Origin: an uncultured Halieaceae bacterium
Lineage (GTDB): Bacteria; Pseudomonadota; Gammaproteobacteria; Pseudomonadales; Halieaceae
Length of the DNA stretch: 8,558 bases
NCBI GenBank assembly: GCA_913063005.1
Contig: CAJXZI010000071.1
Span: 1 to 8,558, forward strand
Direction of reading: 5' to 3'
Part shown: positions 1 through 6,308 of the stretch, in pieces
How the letters are laid out: every line of letters starts with the position of its first letter
How positions within the stretch are numbered: position 1 is the first letter of the stretch
Notes under the pieces: generated by a model
What the model was told of the DNA's origin: nothing
Seen by the model: only the letters and a program-made list of their open reading frames with translations
Databases searched by the model: none
Translations under genes and position numbers: made by a program

Positions 1-477
1 GATAAACCACTCGGTTTCTTGCTCGGGTGTTTGCACAACCACAGTATCTCCCATGGACTTACCCAAGAGCGCTCGGCCCAGCGGCGAATCGCAGCTTAAT
101 AGGCCTTGAGCAAGATTAAATTCATCCGGTCCCACTATACGAAATTGGTGAGTTACACCGTCAATATCCTCGAGCTTGATGTATGCGCCAAAGTAGATCT
201 TGGTAGGGTCGCTGGGTTTCGATTCCACCACGTTGAGCTCGTCCAGACGCTTTTGAAGAAAGCGTACACGGGAGTCGATTTCTCGCAAGCGTTTCTTGCC
301 GTAAATGTAATCACCGTTCTCTGATCTGTCGCCATTAAGCGCCGCAGCGTGCACCACCGCTGTTACTTTGGGGCGTTCATCTTTCCACAGCTCGGTGAGC
401 TCATCGCGAAGCCGTTGAGCACCTTCGGGCGTAATGTAGGGCGATCCCTTAGCGCGTGGCGGTCGGTATCGTGACAT
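1..477 (-). CDS. greB: Transcription elongation factor GreB (3' end outside window)
   Basis: GreB binds in the secondary channel of RNA polymerase and stimulates cleavage of the nascent RNA in backtracked complexes. Reading the minus strand from ATG at 477 gives 159 codons without a stop, beginning MSRYRPPRAKGSPYITPEG. The helical-hairpin region holds GDRSENGDYIYGKKRLREID (from about residue 49), in which D50 and E53 are the acidic tip residues that reach the polymerase active site. KKRLREID and the long N-terminus identify GreB rather than GreA. The C-terminal FKBP-like domain follows, to QETEWFI. E. coli GreB has 158 residues, so only a few codons should be missing. The start is supported by GAGGA about 8 bases upstream and by an in-frame stop at 487-489. 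It is divergent from the peptidase gene. A possible -10 (TATATT on the minus strand, 517-522) lies inside the repeat array. Confidence 0.95.
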   Translation of the reverse strand, partial: MSRYRPPRAKGSPYITPEGAQRLRDELTELWKDERPKVTAVVHAAALNGDRSENGDYIYGKKRLREIDSRVRFLQKRLDELNVVESKPSDPTKIYFGAYIKLEDIDGVTHQFRIVGPDEFNLAQGLLSCDSPLGRALLGKSMGDTVVVQTPEQETEWFI

Positions 478-804
478 TTTTAATCCTCAACCAGTGGGTC
501 TTGCCGCAAGCGTCTTAATATAAGGGTCGTTCCACAAGTGCTTTTGCAAAAACGCTTCTGTAAAGGTGCTTTTGGGATAAAAGCTTTGAAATGGCGCTTT
601 GCAAAGAGACCCTCGGTGGCGTGTCGTTGGCTATTAGTCATTAGCACTTCACCATCGCTTTCCGCGCTTATGGCCTTCTGAGTATATTATGCCTAACGGG
701 CGTGATAATGCGTTGGGCTGTGCATCCTCAATGTGAGCAGGCGGATAAAGCAGCGTTTAAGTAGACAATTCGAGACACGCTAGAGATAGAAAAAAGGGAA
801 TCGG
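478..804. other. Intergenic region between divergent greB and M23 peptidase gene
   Basis: These 327 bases separate two divergently transcribed genes and should hold both promoters. The greB-proximal part (498-609) is a degenerate tandem repeat, listed separately. The part nearer the peptidase gene (610-804) has no convincing open frame. AT-rich -10 candidates on the plus strand are TATATT at 683-688 and GATAAT at 704-709, but neither has a good -35 box at the right distance, so no promoter is claimed. The peptidase gene has a usable ribosome binding site (AAGGGA, 795-800). Confidence 0.6.
498..609. repeat. Array of eight degenerate 14-bp units, each a small dyad
   Basis: On the plus strand, units start at 498, 512, 526, 540, 554, 568, 583 and 596, so spacings are 14, 14, 14, 14, 14, 15 and 13. 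Five of them begin GCTTTTG, GCTTCTG, GCTTTTG, GCTTTG and GCTTTG. The first three begin GTCTT, GTCTT and GTCGT. Most units are self-complementary: CTTGCCGCAAG (500-510), CTTAATATAAG (514-524), TTTTGCAAAA (542-551), CTTTTGGGATAAAAG (569-583) and CTTTGCAAAG (597-606). The period is not a multiple of three, so it is not coding. The array starts about 20 bases upstream of the greB start codon and spans its likely promoter and leader. The central units are clear, while the three nearest greB match more loosely. Function is unknown. Confidence 0.65.
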
Positions 805-1641
805 ATGTATTTTTCAAAAGCCTTTAGTCATGCATTTGGGACGGCGGCGTTTGTTATTAGCGCCCCGCTTACTGGCGTGGCCGATCCAATCTGTCCTGAA
901 CTTGAGGGGGACTTTCAACCGGGTGGTTTACTTTGGGGGCAGGTGGCACCAAGCACCGATTTGGAATTTAACGGCGTCGACGTGCCTGTATTAGATGACG
1001 GTACGTTTTTGCTCGGACTTGGTCGAGATGCGCCTGCAACACTTGAGCTTAAGGTGGGTGATGCACTCGGTTGCACCGTTGACATCGAGAGTCGCCAATA
1101 CCGCATCTCACGTGTGGAGGGAGTGCCGCAAAGAACTGTAACACCACCGGAAGAGCAGCTTGCGCGTATTCGGGCCGAGAGACAGCGCGTCCGCTCAGCA
1201 AAAGCAAAGCGCGTGCAACGGCAGGATTTCTTTGAAGCGGTCAAAGCCGGCTTGGCTTGGCCAGTCACAGGCCGAATTAGTGGGGTTTATGGCAGTCAGC
1301 GTTTTTACAACGGAAAACCCGGTAATCCCCACTATGGTGTTGATGTCGCTCGTCCGACCGGAACCCCGGTGCTCTCTCCTGGACCTGGTGTCATAACACT
1401 CGCTGAGCCGGATTTATTCTACTCAGGGGGTACCGTCATTTTGGATCATGGATACGGTTTGAGCTCGTCTTTCCTTCACATGAGCCGCATCGATGTCAGC
1501 GTTGGTGATGAGGTGCAAACGGGCGATCCAATTGGTGCTATCGGAGCGACGGGCCGCGCGACTGGTCCGCATCTAGATTGGCGAATGAGCTGGTTTAATC
1601 AACGAATTGATCCTCAATTACTCGTCCCGCCAATGCCCTAA
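805..1641 (+). CDS. Exported M23-family metallopeptidase
   Basis: This is a 278-residue member of the LytM/lysostaphin-type M23 family, zinc peptidases that cut peptide cross-links or stem peptides of peptidoglycan. The N-terminus has a signal peptide with a hydrophobic stretch and a probable cut after GVA (about residue 26), so it should act in the periplasm. C30 and C90 are the only cysteines seen and could form a disulfide. A basic, Arg/Gln-rich linker (about 112-142) leads into the catalytic domain (about 150-278). Active-site positions are H176 and D180 in HYGVDVA, H225 in LHMS, and H256 in GPHLDWRM. The usual HxH is HxD here, with D258 where the third zinc ligand normally is. I recall PHLDWR in pseudomonad relatives, so this is probably a subfamily trait and not a defect. 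The start has AAGGGA upstream. Substrate specificity is unknown. Confidence 0.9.
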   Translation: MYFSKAFSHAFGTAAFVISAPLTGVADPICPELEGDFQPGGLLWGQVAPSTDLEFNGVDVPVLDDGTFLLGLGRDAPATLELKVGDALGCTVDIESRQYRISRVEGVPQRTVTPPEEQLARIRAERQRVRSAKAKRVQRQDFFEAVKAGLAWPVTGRISGVYGSQRFYNGKPGNPHYGVDVARPTGTPVLSPGPGVITLAEPDLFYSGGTVILDHGYGLSSSFLHMSRIDVSVGDEVQTGDPIGAIGATGRATGPHLDWRMSWFNQRIDPQLLVPPMP

Positions 1642-1649
1642 GGCGGTTT

Positions 1650-1670
1650 AGGGCGTATACTCTTCGCCCT
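1650..1670 (+). other. Hairpin just upstream of the Trm112-like gene
   Basis: AGGGCG (1650-1655) and CGCCCT (1665-1670) form a 6-bp GC-rich stem with a 9-base loop, ending three bases before AAGGAG (1674-1679), the ribosome binding site of the next gene. No T tract follows, so it is not a good intrinsic terminator. It could be an RNA processing or stabilising element between cotranscribed genes. The loop also reads TATACT, a -10-like string with no matching -35. Confidence 0.35.
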
Positions 1671-1685
1671 TCAAAGGAGAAAAAC

Positions 1686-1871
1686 GTGCTCGATAAAAAG
1701 TTACTTCAAATATTGGTTTGCCCCGTGACAAAAGCGCCGCTGGATTATGATGAGTCGGCGCAAGAACTGGTGTGCAAGGCAAGTGGGCTGGCCTATCCTG
1801 TTCGTGATGGAATTCCCGTGCTCTTGGAGGGCGAGGCAAGAGTGCTAACCGCGGATGAAAAGCTGGGGTAA
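1686..1871 (+). CDS. Trm112-like UPF0434 family protein (YcaR type)
   Basis: This 61-residue protein resembles E. coli YcaR and the Pseudomonas homologues: LLQILVCPVTKAPLDYD near the N-terminus, then a conserved core YPVRDGIPVLLEGEAR and LTADE at the end. The family has a Trm112p-like fold. Its bacterial role is not settled and none is asserted. The zinc-type CPxC of some members is CPVT here, and C12 and C30 are the only cysteines, so a four-cysteine zinc site is absent, as I recall for Pseudomonas members. The start codon is GTG, fixed by a strong AAGGAG six bases upstream. In many gammaproteobacteria this gene sits between lpxK and kdsB, whereas here it lies 44 bases after a peptidase gene and 5 bases before a HIT gene, with which it is probably cotranscribed. 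Confidence 0.9.
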   Translation: MLDKKLLQILVCPVTKAPLDYDESAQELVCKASGLAYPVRDGIPVLLEGEARVLTADEKLG

Positions 1872-1876
1872 GTCAG

Positions 1877-2236
1877 ATGGAAGACACGATATTTGGGAAG
1901 ATCACGCGCGGTGAGATTCCCACCGATTTTCTTTATGAAGACGAGCACTGTGTGGTCATTAAGGATATCTATCCGCAAGCGCCAACACATGTGTTGATTA
2001 TCCCGCGAAAGCCGATACCCATGCTGGCGGCAGCTGATGAGGATGACCAATCACTCCTGTGTCACCTGCTTGTTGTAGCGGGAAAAGTGGCGAAGCAATT
2101 GGGTGTCGACGACGCCTTCCGTCTTGTTATCAACAATGGCGAGGGAGGGGGGCAAACCGTTTTCCACCTTCATCTCCACATTCTCGCAGGACGTGACATG
2201 AAAGAAGGTGAACTCGCTCAAGGCTTGAGCCAATAG
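1877..2236 (+). CDS. HIT family hydrolase, HinT-like
   Basis: This 119-residue cytosolic histidine-triad protein is about the usual length for HinT. Family members hydrolyse purine nucleoside phosphoramidates such as AMP-lysine or aminoacyl-adenylates, and act as homodimers. It opens with DTIFGKITRGEIPTDFLYEDE, then has PTHVLIIPRK with H38, INNGEGGGQ, and the signature HLHLHIL with H97, H99 and H101. H99 is the expected nucleophile. It starts five bases after the stop of the Trm112-like gene, with only a weak GGGG/TAAG ribosome binding site, which suggests translational coupling. alaS begins 38 bases downstream. HinT-type enzymes clear aminoacyl-AMP made by tRNA synthetases, so the neighbour fits, but functional linkage is only inference. 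HIT subclass and true substrate cannot be decided from sequence alone. Confidence 0.93.
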   Translation: MEDTIFGKITRGEIPTDFLYEDEHCVVIKDIYPQAPTHVLIIPRKPIPMLAAADEDDQSLLCHLLVVAGKVAKQLGVDDAFRLVINNGEGGGQTVFHLHLHILAGRDMKEGELAQGLSQ

Positions 2237-2259
2237 CCGACGTTCCCTGAAACCCCTTA

Positions 2260-2273
2260 TTTAGAGATCTAAA
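2260..2273 (+). promoter_or_regulatory. Dyad over the alaS ribosome binding site
   Basis: TTTAGA (2260-2265) and TCTAAA (2268-2273) form a perfect 6-bp inverted repeat around GA, ending one base before the alaS ATG. The only Shine-Dalgarno-like bases, AGAGA, are inside it. E. coli AlaRS is known to repress its own gene by binding a palindrome near its promoter, so autoregulation is conceivable, but an AT-rich 12-bp match can arise by chance. Confidence 0.3.
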
Positions 2274-2274
2274 C

Positions 2275-4875
2275 ATGAAAACCGCTGATATAAGAGAGGC
2301 GTTTCTTTCCTACTTTGAGCGCCAAGGACACACACGTGTGGCTTCCAGTTCACTGGTTCCCCACGACGATCCTACCTTGCTCTTTACCAACGCTGGAATG
2401 AACCAATTCAAAGATACCTTCCTAGGTCTTGAGGTGCGCGACTACAACCGAGCTGTGTCGAGTCAACGCTGTGTTCGTGCCGGTGGTAAACATAACGACC
2501 TAGAAAATGTGGGCTATACCGCGCGTCACCACACGTTTTTCGAGATGTTGGGCAACTTTAGTTTTGGCGATTATTTTAAGCGTGACGCAATCAACTTCGC
2601 GTGGTCCTTCCTGACCGAAGATTTGAAGCTGCCAAAAGAGAAGCTCTGGGTCACGGTCCATATTTCGGACGACGAAGCAGCCCAAATCTGGATCGATGAA
2701 ATCGGTGTTGACCCTAATCGTCTATCCCGTCTCGACGAAGATAACTTTTGGCAAATGGGCGATACCGGCCCTTGCGGGCCCTCGTCAGAAATTTTCTTCG
2801 ACCACGGCCCAGAGGTGCCGGGTGGGCCACCCGGGTCACCAGACGATGATCTGGATCGTTACATCGAGATATGGAACCTCGTTTTCATGCAGTACAACCG
2901 CGATAGCGCGGGCGAGCTACATCCACTTCCTGCGCCATCGGTCGATACTGGGATGGGCCTTGAGCGCATCTCTGCAGTGCTACAGGGCGTTCACAACAAC
3001 TACGATATTGACCTCTTCAAGGCGTTGGTTGCCGCCGCGGCTCAAGAGTTGGATGTCGAGGATCACAGCCACACCTCGCTTCGCGTGGTAGCCGATCACT
3101 TGCGCTCTTGTGCCTTTCTAATCACTGATGGTGTCTTGCCAAGTAACGAGGGACGCGGTTACGTTCTACGTCGTATTTTGCGCCGTGCCATCCGTCACGG
3201 TAACAAGCTCGGTGCGACCGAGCCCTTTTTCGCTAAGCTGGTGCCCGCGTTAGTGAAGGAGATGGGGGATGCGTATCCAGAGTTGGTGAAGCAGCAGGAT
3301 GCCATCACCAAAGCGCTGGCGTCTGAGGAAGAGCAGTTCGCTCGAACCCTCGACAAAGGCATGGATATTCTAGAACAAGCACTTGCCTCACTCGAGGGCA
3401 ATCAAATACCTGGCGATGTGGTTTTCCGCCTGTATGACACCTTTGGCTTCCCTGTTGATCTGACAAACGACATTGCGCGTGAGCGGGGCCTTGAACTCGA
3501 TATTGAGGGTTATGAGGCAGCCATGCAGGCGCAACGCAAGCGCTCGCAAGAGAGTGGTTCCTTCCAAGTCGACTACAACAACGTGATCAATGTTGAAGGT
3601 GAAACCGAGTTTTTGGGTTACGCCGAGGTCGCGTCGACGTCGTCTGTGCGTGGCTTATTTGTCGACGGTGAGGCACGTGATGCAATCACTGCAGGCGAAT
3701 CAGCCGTTGTTGTTCTCGATAAAACGCCTTTTTACGGTGAAAGTGGTGGTCAGGTGGGTGACACAGGCTATATCAGCACTGACTCTGCAAGGCTTGAGGT
3801 GCGCGATACGACGAAAGCCCAGGGGCACCATCTGCATCACGTGGCCGTTGTTGAGGGCACGCTGAACGCGGATGATCAAGTCAATGCCGTTATTGATGCG
3901 TCACTGCGGACTCGAATCAAAGCAAATCACTCGGCGACACACTTGATGCACGAGGCACTCAGGCAAGTCCTCGGAGAGCACGTACAGCAGAAAGGTTCTT
4001 TGGTAGACGCCGACAAATTACGTTTTGACTTCTCCCATACCGAGGCGATGACCGGTGAGGAGCTGGCGCAGGTTGCAGCAATCGTAAACGATCAGGTGCG
4101 CGGTAATGCTGAAGTCCTCACCCAAGAAATGGACATGGAGTCTGCGATTGCGGCAGGTGCTACCGCGCTGTTTGGGGAAAAGTACGGTGACGAGGTTCGC
4201 GTATTGACCATGGGCACTGACCGCTTCTCAGTGGAGCTTTGTGGCGGCACGCATGTCACCCGAACGGGCGATATTGGCATTTTCCGTATTCAAAGCGAGG
4301 CCGGTGTTGCGTCGGGTGTGCGACGAATCGAAGCGGTGACGGGATTGGGAGCCTTGGCCGATATTGCGAAAACGGACCAGGCACTTGCAGAGGTTTGTGA
4401 TGTGGTTAAAGCGTCACCTGCGTCTGCAGCGGAGAAGGTTTCAAACCTACGTAAAGAGGTTAGAGACCTCGAGAAGCAAATTACGCAGCTCAAGCAAAAG
4501 CTCGCAACGGGGGCTGGTTCGGATCTCACAGCGGATGCTGTGACGGTTGGCGATATCAAAGTCCTAGGTACCGTTGTTGACGGTGCGGACGCGTCGACCT
4601 TGAGAGACACACTAGACCATTGCAAGAACAAGCTGGGTTCAGGCGTGGTCCTGCTGGCAGCTGTTGACGGCGACAAAATCTCACTCGTCGCTGGGGTTAC
4701 CAAGGATCTTACCGACAAGCTACGCGCGGGTGACGTAATGAAAGAGTTTGCAGGTCGCGTGGATGGCAAAGGCGGCGGGCGACCCGATATGGCCCAAGGC
4801 GGAGGGACGAACGTCAGCGCACTCGAGCCGGCGCTTGCCGATCTTCCTGCTTGGGTGTCTAACCAACTCGCATAG
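2275..4875 (+). CDS. alaS: Alanine--tRNA ligase
   Basis: AlaRS attaches alanine to tRNA-Ala in the cytosol and clears mischarged Ser/Gly-tRNA-Ala. The 866 residues match the family length (E. coli 876). The class II aminoacylation core is at the N-terminus: FTNAGMNQFKDTF, motif 2 RHHTFFEMLGNFSF (residues 84-97) and motif 3 DTGMGLERI (224-232). The tRNA-recognition region follows, then the editing domain with zinc ligands H552 and H556 in NHSATHLMH and C656 and H660 in CGGTHV. A coiled coil (about 718-744) precedes the C-Ala domain, which ends with the glycine-rich GGGRPDMAQGGG (833-844). All expected catalytic motifs are present. It follows a HIT gene by 38 bases. recA/recX, often upstream of alaS in gammaproteobacteria, are not in this window. 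Confidence 0.98.
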   Translation: MKTADIREAFLSYFERQGHTRVASSSLVPHDDPTLLFTNAGMNQFKDTFLGLEVRDYNRAVSSQRCVRAGGKHNDLENVGYTARHHTFFEMLGNFSFGDYFKRDAINFAWSFLTEDLKLPKEKLWVTVHISDDEAAQIWIDEIGVDPNRLSRLDEDNFWQMGDTGPCGPSSEIFFDHGPEVPGGPPGSPDDDLDRYIEIWNLVFMQYNRDSAGELHPLPAPSVDTGMGLERISAVLQGVHNNYDIDLFKALVAAAAQELDVEDHSHTSLRVVADHLRSCAFLITDGVLPSNEGRGYVLRRILRRAIRHGNKLGATEPFFAKLVPALVKEMGDAYPELVKQQDAITKALASEEEQFARTLDKGMDILEQALASLEGNQIPGDVVFRLYDTFGFPVDLTNDIARERGLELDIEGYEAAMQAQRKRSQESGSFQVDYNNVINVEGETEFLGYAEVASTSSVRGLFVDGEARDAITAGESAVVVLDKTPFYGESGGQVGDTGYISTDSARLEVRDTTKAQGHHLHHVAVVEGTLNADDQVNAVIDASLRTRIKANHSATHLMHEALRQVLGEHVQQKGSLVDADKLRFDFSHTEAMTGEELAQVAAIVNDQVRGNAEVLTQEMDMESAIAAGATALFGEKYGDEVRVLTMGTDRFSVELCGGTHVTRTGDIGIFRIQSEAGVASGVRRIEAVTGLGALADIAKTDQALAEVCDVVKASPASAAEKVSNLRKEVRDLEKQITQLKQKLATGAGSDLTADAVTVGDIKVLGTVVDGADASTLRDTLDHCKNKLGSGVVLLAAVDGDKISLVAGVTKDLTDKLRAGDVMKEFAGRVDGKGGGRPDMAQGGGTNVSALEPALADLPAWVSNQLA

Positions 4876-4917
4876 TACTCTCTTTTTATAGCACTCTTTA
4901 CAGCACTCTCTTTTTGT
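4874..4917 (+). repeat. Three-unit pyrimidine-rich repeat at the alaS stop codon
   Basis: Three copies of AGYACTCT followed by T-rich sequence start at 4874, 4890 and 4902. The first and third share ACTCTCTTTTT exactly (4877-4887 and 4905-4915). The first unit overlaps the TAG stop of alaS. The T tracts are not preceded by a stem, so this is not an intrinsic terminator. It looks like local tandem duplication with later drift. Confidence 0.6.
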
Positions 4918-4929
4918 AATGCGAAGCAA

Positions 4930-4965
4930 GGTGATATGAGCAGTTTGCACGCTCCTATCACCTTT
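4930..4965 (+). terminator. Strong hairpin between alaS and lysC, possible terminator
   Basis: GGTGATA, T, GAGC (4930-4941) pairs with GCTC, C, TATCACC (4951-4962): 11 base pairs with one T/C mismatch and a 9-base loop. Only TTT follows (4963-4965), so termination may be weak or attenuator-like. A second near-dyad, AAGTGATCGCTT, lies at 4966-4977. The 147-base gap is too short, and lacks recognisable motifs, for a lysine riboswitch. Confidence 0.5.
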
Positions 4966-5022
4966 AAGTGATCGCTTAAACCGTGTTTAATACGCGGCTC
5001 TTCGACGACCCTTTTATTTCCC

Positions 5023-6267
5023 ATGGCACTTATCGTCCAAAAATACGGTGGTACCTCAGTAGGCTCTATCGAGCGCATTGAAGCCGTTGCTGAGCGCGTA
5101 GCAAAGCACCATGCCGCTGGTGATCAGCTCATTGTGGTTGTCTCAGCAATGTCGGGAGAGACTAATCGCTTACTCGGTCTAGCAGGCGAGATCTCAGAGA
5201 CTCCCGATCTGAGAGAGCTCGACATGCTGGTTTCAACCGGTGAGCAGGTGTCGATGGCATTGCTTGCCATGGCGCTTCACAAGCGTGGTATCGGTGCGAT
5301 CTCTCTCAAGGGCAGTCAGGTTGCGATTAAGACCGATAGTTTTCACAGCAAGGCACGTATCAAAGATATCGATGCGACTCGGCTTCATGCTGAGCTGGCT
5401 GAGAGTAAGGTCGTTATCGTCGCTGGCTTTCAGGGCGTCGACGAGCGGGGCGAAACAACAACGCTTGGGCGCGGGGGATCAGACACCTCAGCCGTTGCAC
5501 TTGCTGCTGCAGTTAAAGCCGCGGAATGCCAGATTTATACCGACGTTGATGGTGTTTACACAACGGACCCGCGTGTGGTGGACGGCGCTAAACGTCTCGA
5601 CAGCATCACTTTTGAAGAGATGTTGGAGATGGCGAGCATGGGTTCTAAGGTACTTCATCTTCGCTCTGTTGAGTTCGCTGGGAAGTACGGAATACCGCTG
5701 AGAGTATTAAGCAGTTTTAAGGATGGCCCCGGAACACTCATCTCCGTAGATAACGAGGAAAATCTTATGGAAGCGCCAACCATTGCGGGCATTGCATTCA
5801 ATCGTGACGAAGCAAAACTCACTATCGTTGGTGTCCCAGATACGCCGGGCATTGCTTATCAAATTTTGGGTCCTATCGGTGAGGCGAATATTGAGGTCGA
5901 TGTCATCCTGCAGAACGTAGGAGATGAGGGTAAAACGGACTTTACCTTTACCGTCTCGCGCAACGATCTGACTCGCGCAGAGGAGATATTAGAGACGCAC
6001 ATTACCCAATTGGGGGCTATGGAATGGCGCTCAGACAGCAAGATTGCCAAGGTCTCAGTGGTTGGTGTGGGTATGCGATCGCATGCGGGTGTCGCCGCCA
6101 CGATGTTCCGCGCATTGTCTGAAGTCGGCGTTAACATCCAGATGATCAGTACATCTGAGATAAAGATCTCGGTCATCATCGAGGAGAAGTTCCTAGAACT
6201 CGCTGTTCGAGCGTTGCACTCAGTGTTTGGATTGGACGCTGATGAGGCTGGTGATCCTGAAAGCTGA
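5023..6267 (+). CDS. lysC: Aspartate kinase, lysC type with two ACT domains
   Basis: This enzyme phosphorylates L-aspartate with ATP, the first step towards lysine, threonine, methionine and diaminopimelate for peptidoglycan. The 414-residue protein is a monofunctional kinase without a homoserine dehydrogenase part. The N-terminal amino-acid-kinase domain has KYGGTSVGS (residues 7-15), a GRGGSDTSAVALA segment and YTDVDGVYTTDPR (172-184). Two ACT domains follow, from about 258 (AFNRDEAKLTIVGVPD) and about 340 (SKIAKVSVVGVG); these bind feedback effectors. The start is set by the conserved MALIVQKYGGTS. No clear Shine-Dalgarno precedes it, which is odd for a housekeeping gene. An internal start with a good ribosome binding site at codon 249 could yield a separate regulatory subunit. 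csrA follows after 41 bases. Confidence 0.97.
   Translation: MALIVQKYGGTSVGSIERIEAVAERVAKHHAAGDQLIVVVSAMSGETNRLLGLAGEISETPDLRELDMLVSTGEQVSMALLAMALHKRGIGAISLKGSQVAIKTDSFHSKARIKDIDATRLHAELAESKVVIVAGFQGVDERGETTTLGRGGSDTSAVALAAAVKAAECQIYTDVDGVYTTDPRVVDGAKRLDSITFEEMLEMASMGSKVLHLRSVEFAGKYGIPLRVLSSFKDGPGTLISVDNEENLMEAPTIAGIAFNRDEAKLTIVGVPDTPGIAYQILGPIGEANIEVDVILQNVGDEGKTDFTFTVSRNDLTRAEEILETHITQLGAMEWRSDSKIAKVSVVGVGMRSHAGVAATMFRALSEVGVNIQMISTSEIKISVIIEEKFLELAVRALHSVFGLDADEAGDPES
5755..5769 (+). promoter_or_regulatory. Candidate internal ribosome binding site and start for a LysC beta subunit
   Basis: GAGGAA (5755-5760) lies six bases before an in-frame ATG (5767-5769), codon 249 of lysC. Initiation here would give a 166-residue protein of just the two ACT domains. 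Aspartate kinases of Corynebacterium glutamicum and Bacillus make alpha and beta subunits this way, the C. glutamicum beta subunit starting near residue 250. The purine run also encodes Glu-Glu, so coding constraint alone could explain it. Confidence 0.45.
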
Positions 6268-6293
6268 CGTGTAGTCTGACTCAGGAAGCACAA

Positions 6294-6303
6294 ACAAGGA
6301 CGT
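6294..6303 (+). promoter_or_regulatory. CsrA binding site on the csrA Shine-Dalgarno
   Basis: ACAAGGACGT matches the CsrA/RsmA consensus ACANGGANGU at every position. The outer AC and GT can pair, with one more A-T pair beside them, leaving the hexaloop AAGGAC that CsrA prefers. The AAGGA is also the csrA ribosome binding site, eight bases before its ATG. A weaker CAGGAAG lies at 6282-6288. E. coli csrA is autorepressed through leader sites including one on its Shine-Dalgarno, so translational autorepression is likely here. Confidence 0.75.
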
Positions 6304-6308
6304 TAGTT

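Noticed and set aside
106..324. 72-codon plus-strand frame near the window start
   Set aside because: It is antisense to greB, whose minus-strand frame carries all GreB motifs.
498..609. CRISPR array as explanation of the 14-bp repeats
   Set aside because: Units are contiguous, degenerate and too short. There are no repeat/spacer alternation and no cas genes.
4876..5022. Lysine riboswitch upstream of lysC
   Set aside because: The gap is only 147 bases and half of it is the pyrimidine repeat and a single hairpin. The multi-helix lysine riboswitch core was not recognisable.
4290..5078. 262-codon open frame on the minus strand over the 3' end of alaS
   Set aside because: It is antisense to a clearly real alaS and into the lysC start, rich in Ser/Pro/Thr as expected for a shadow frame, and resembles no known family.
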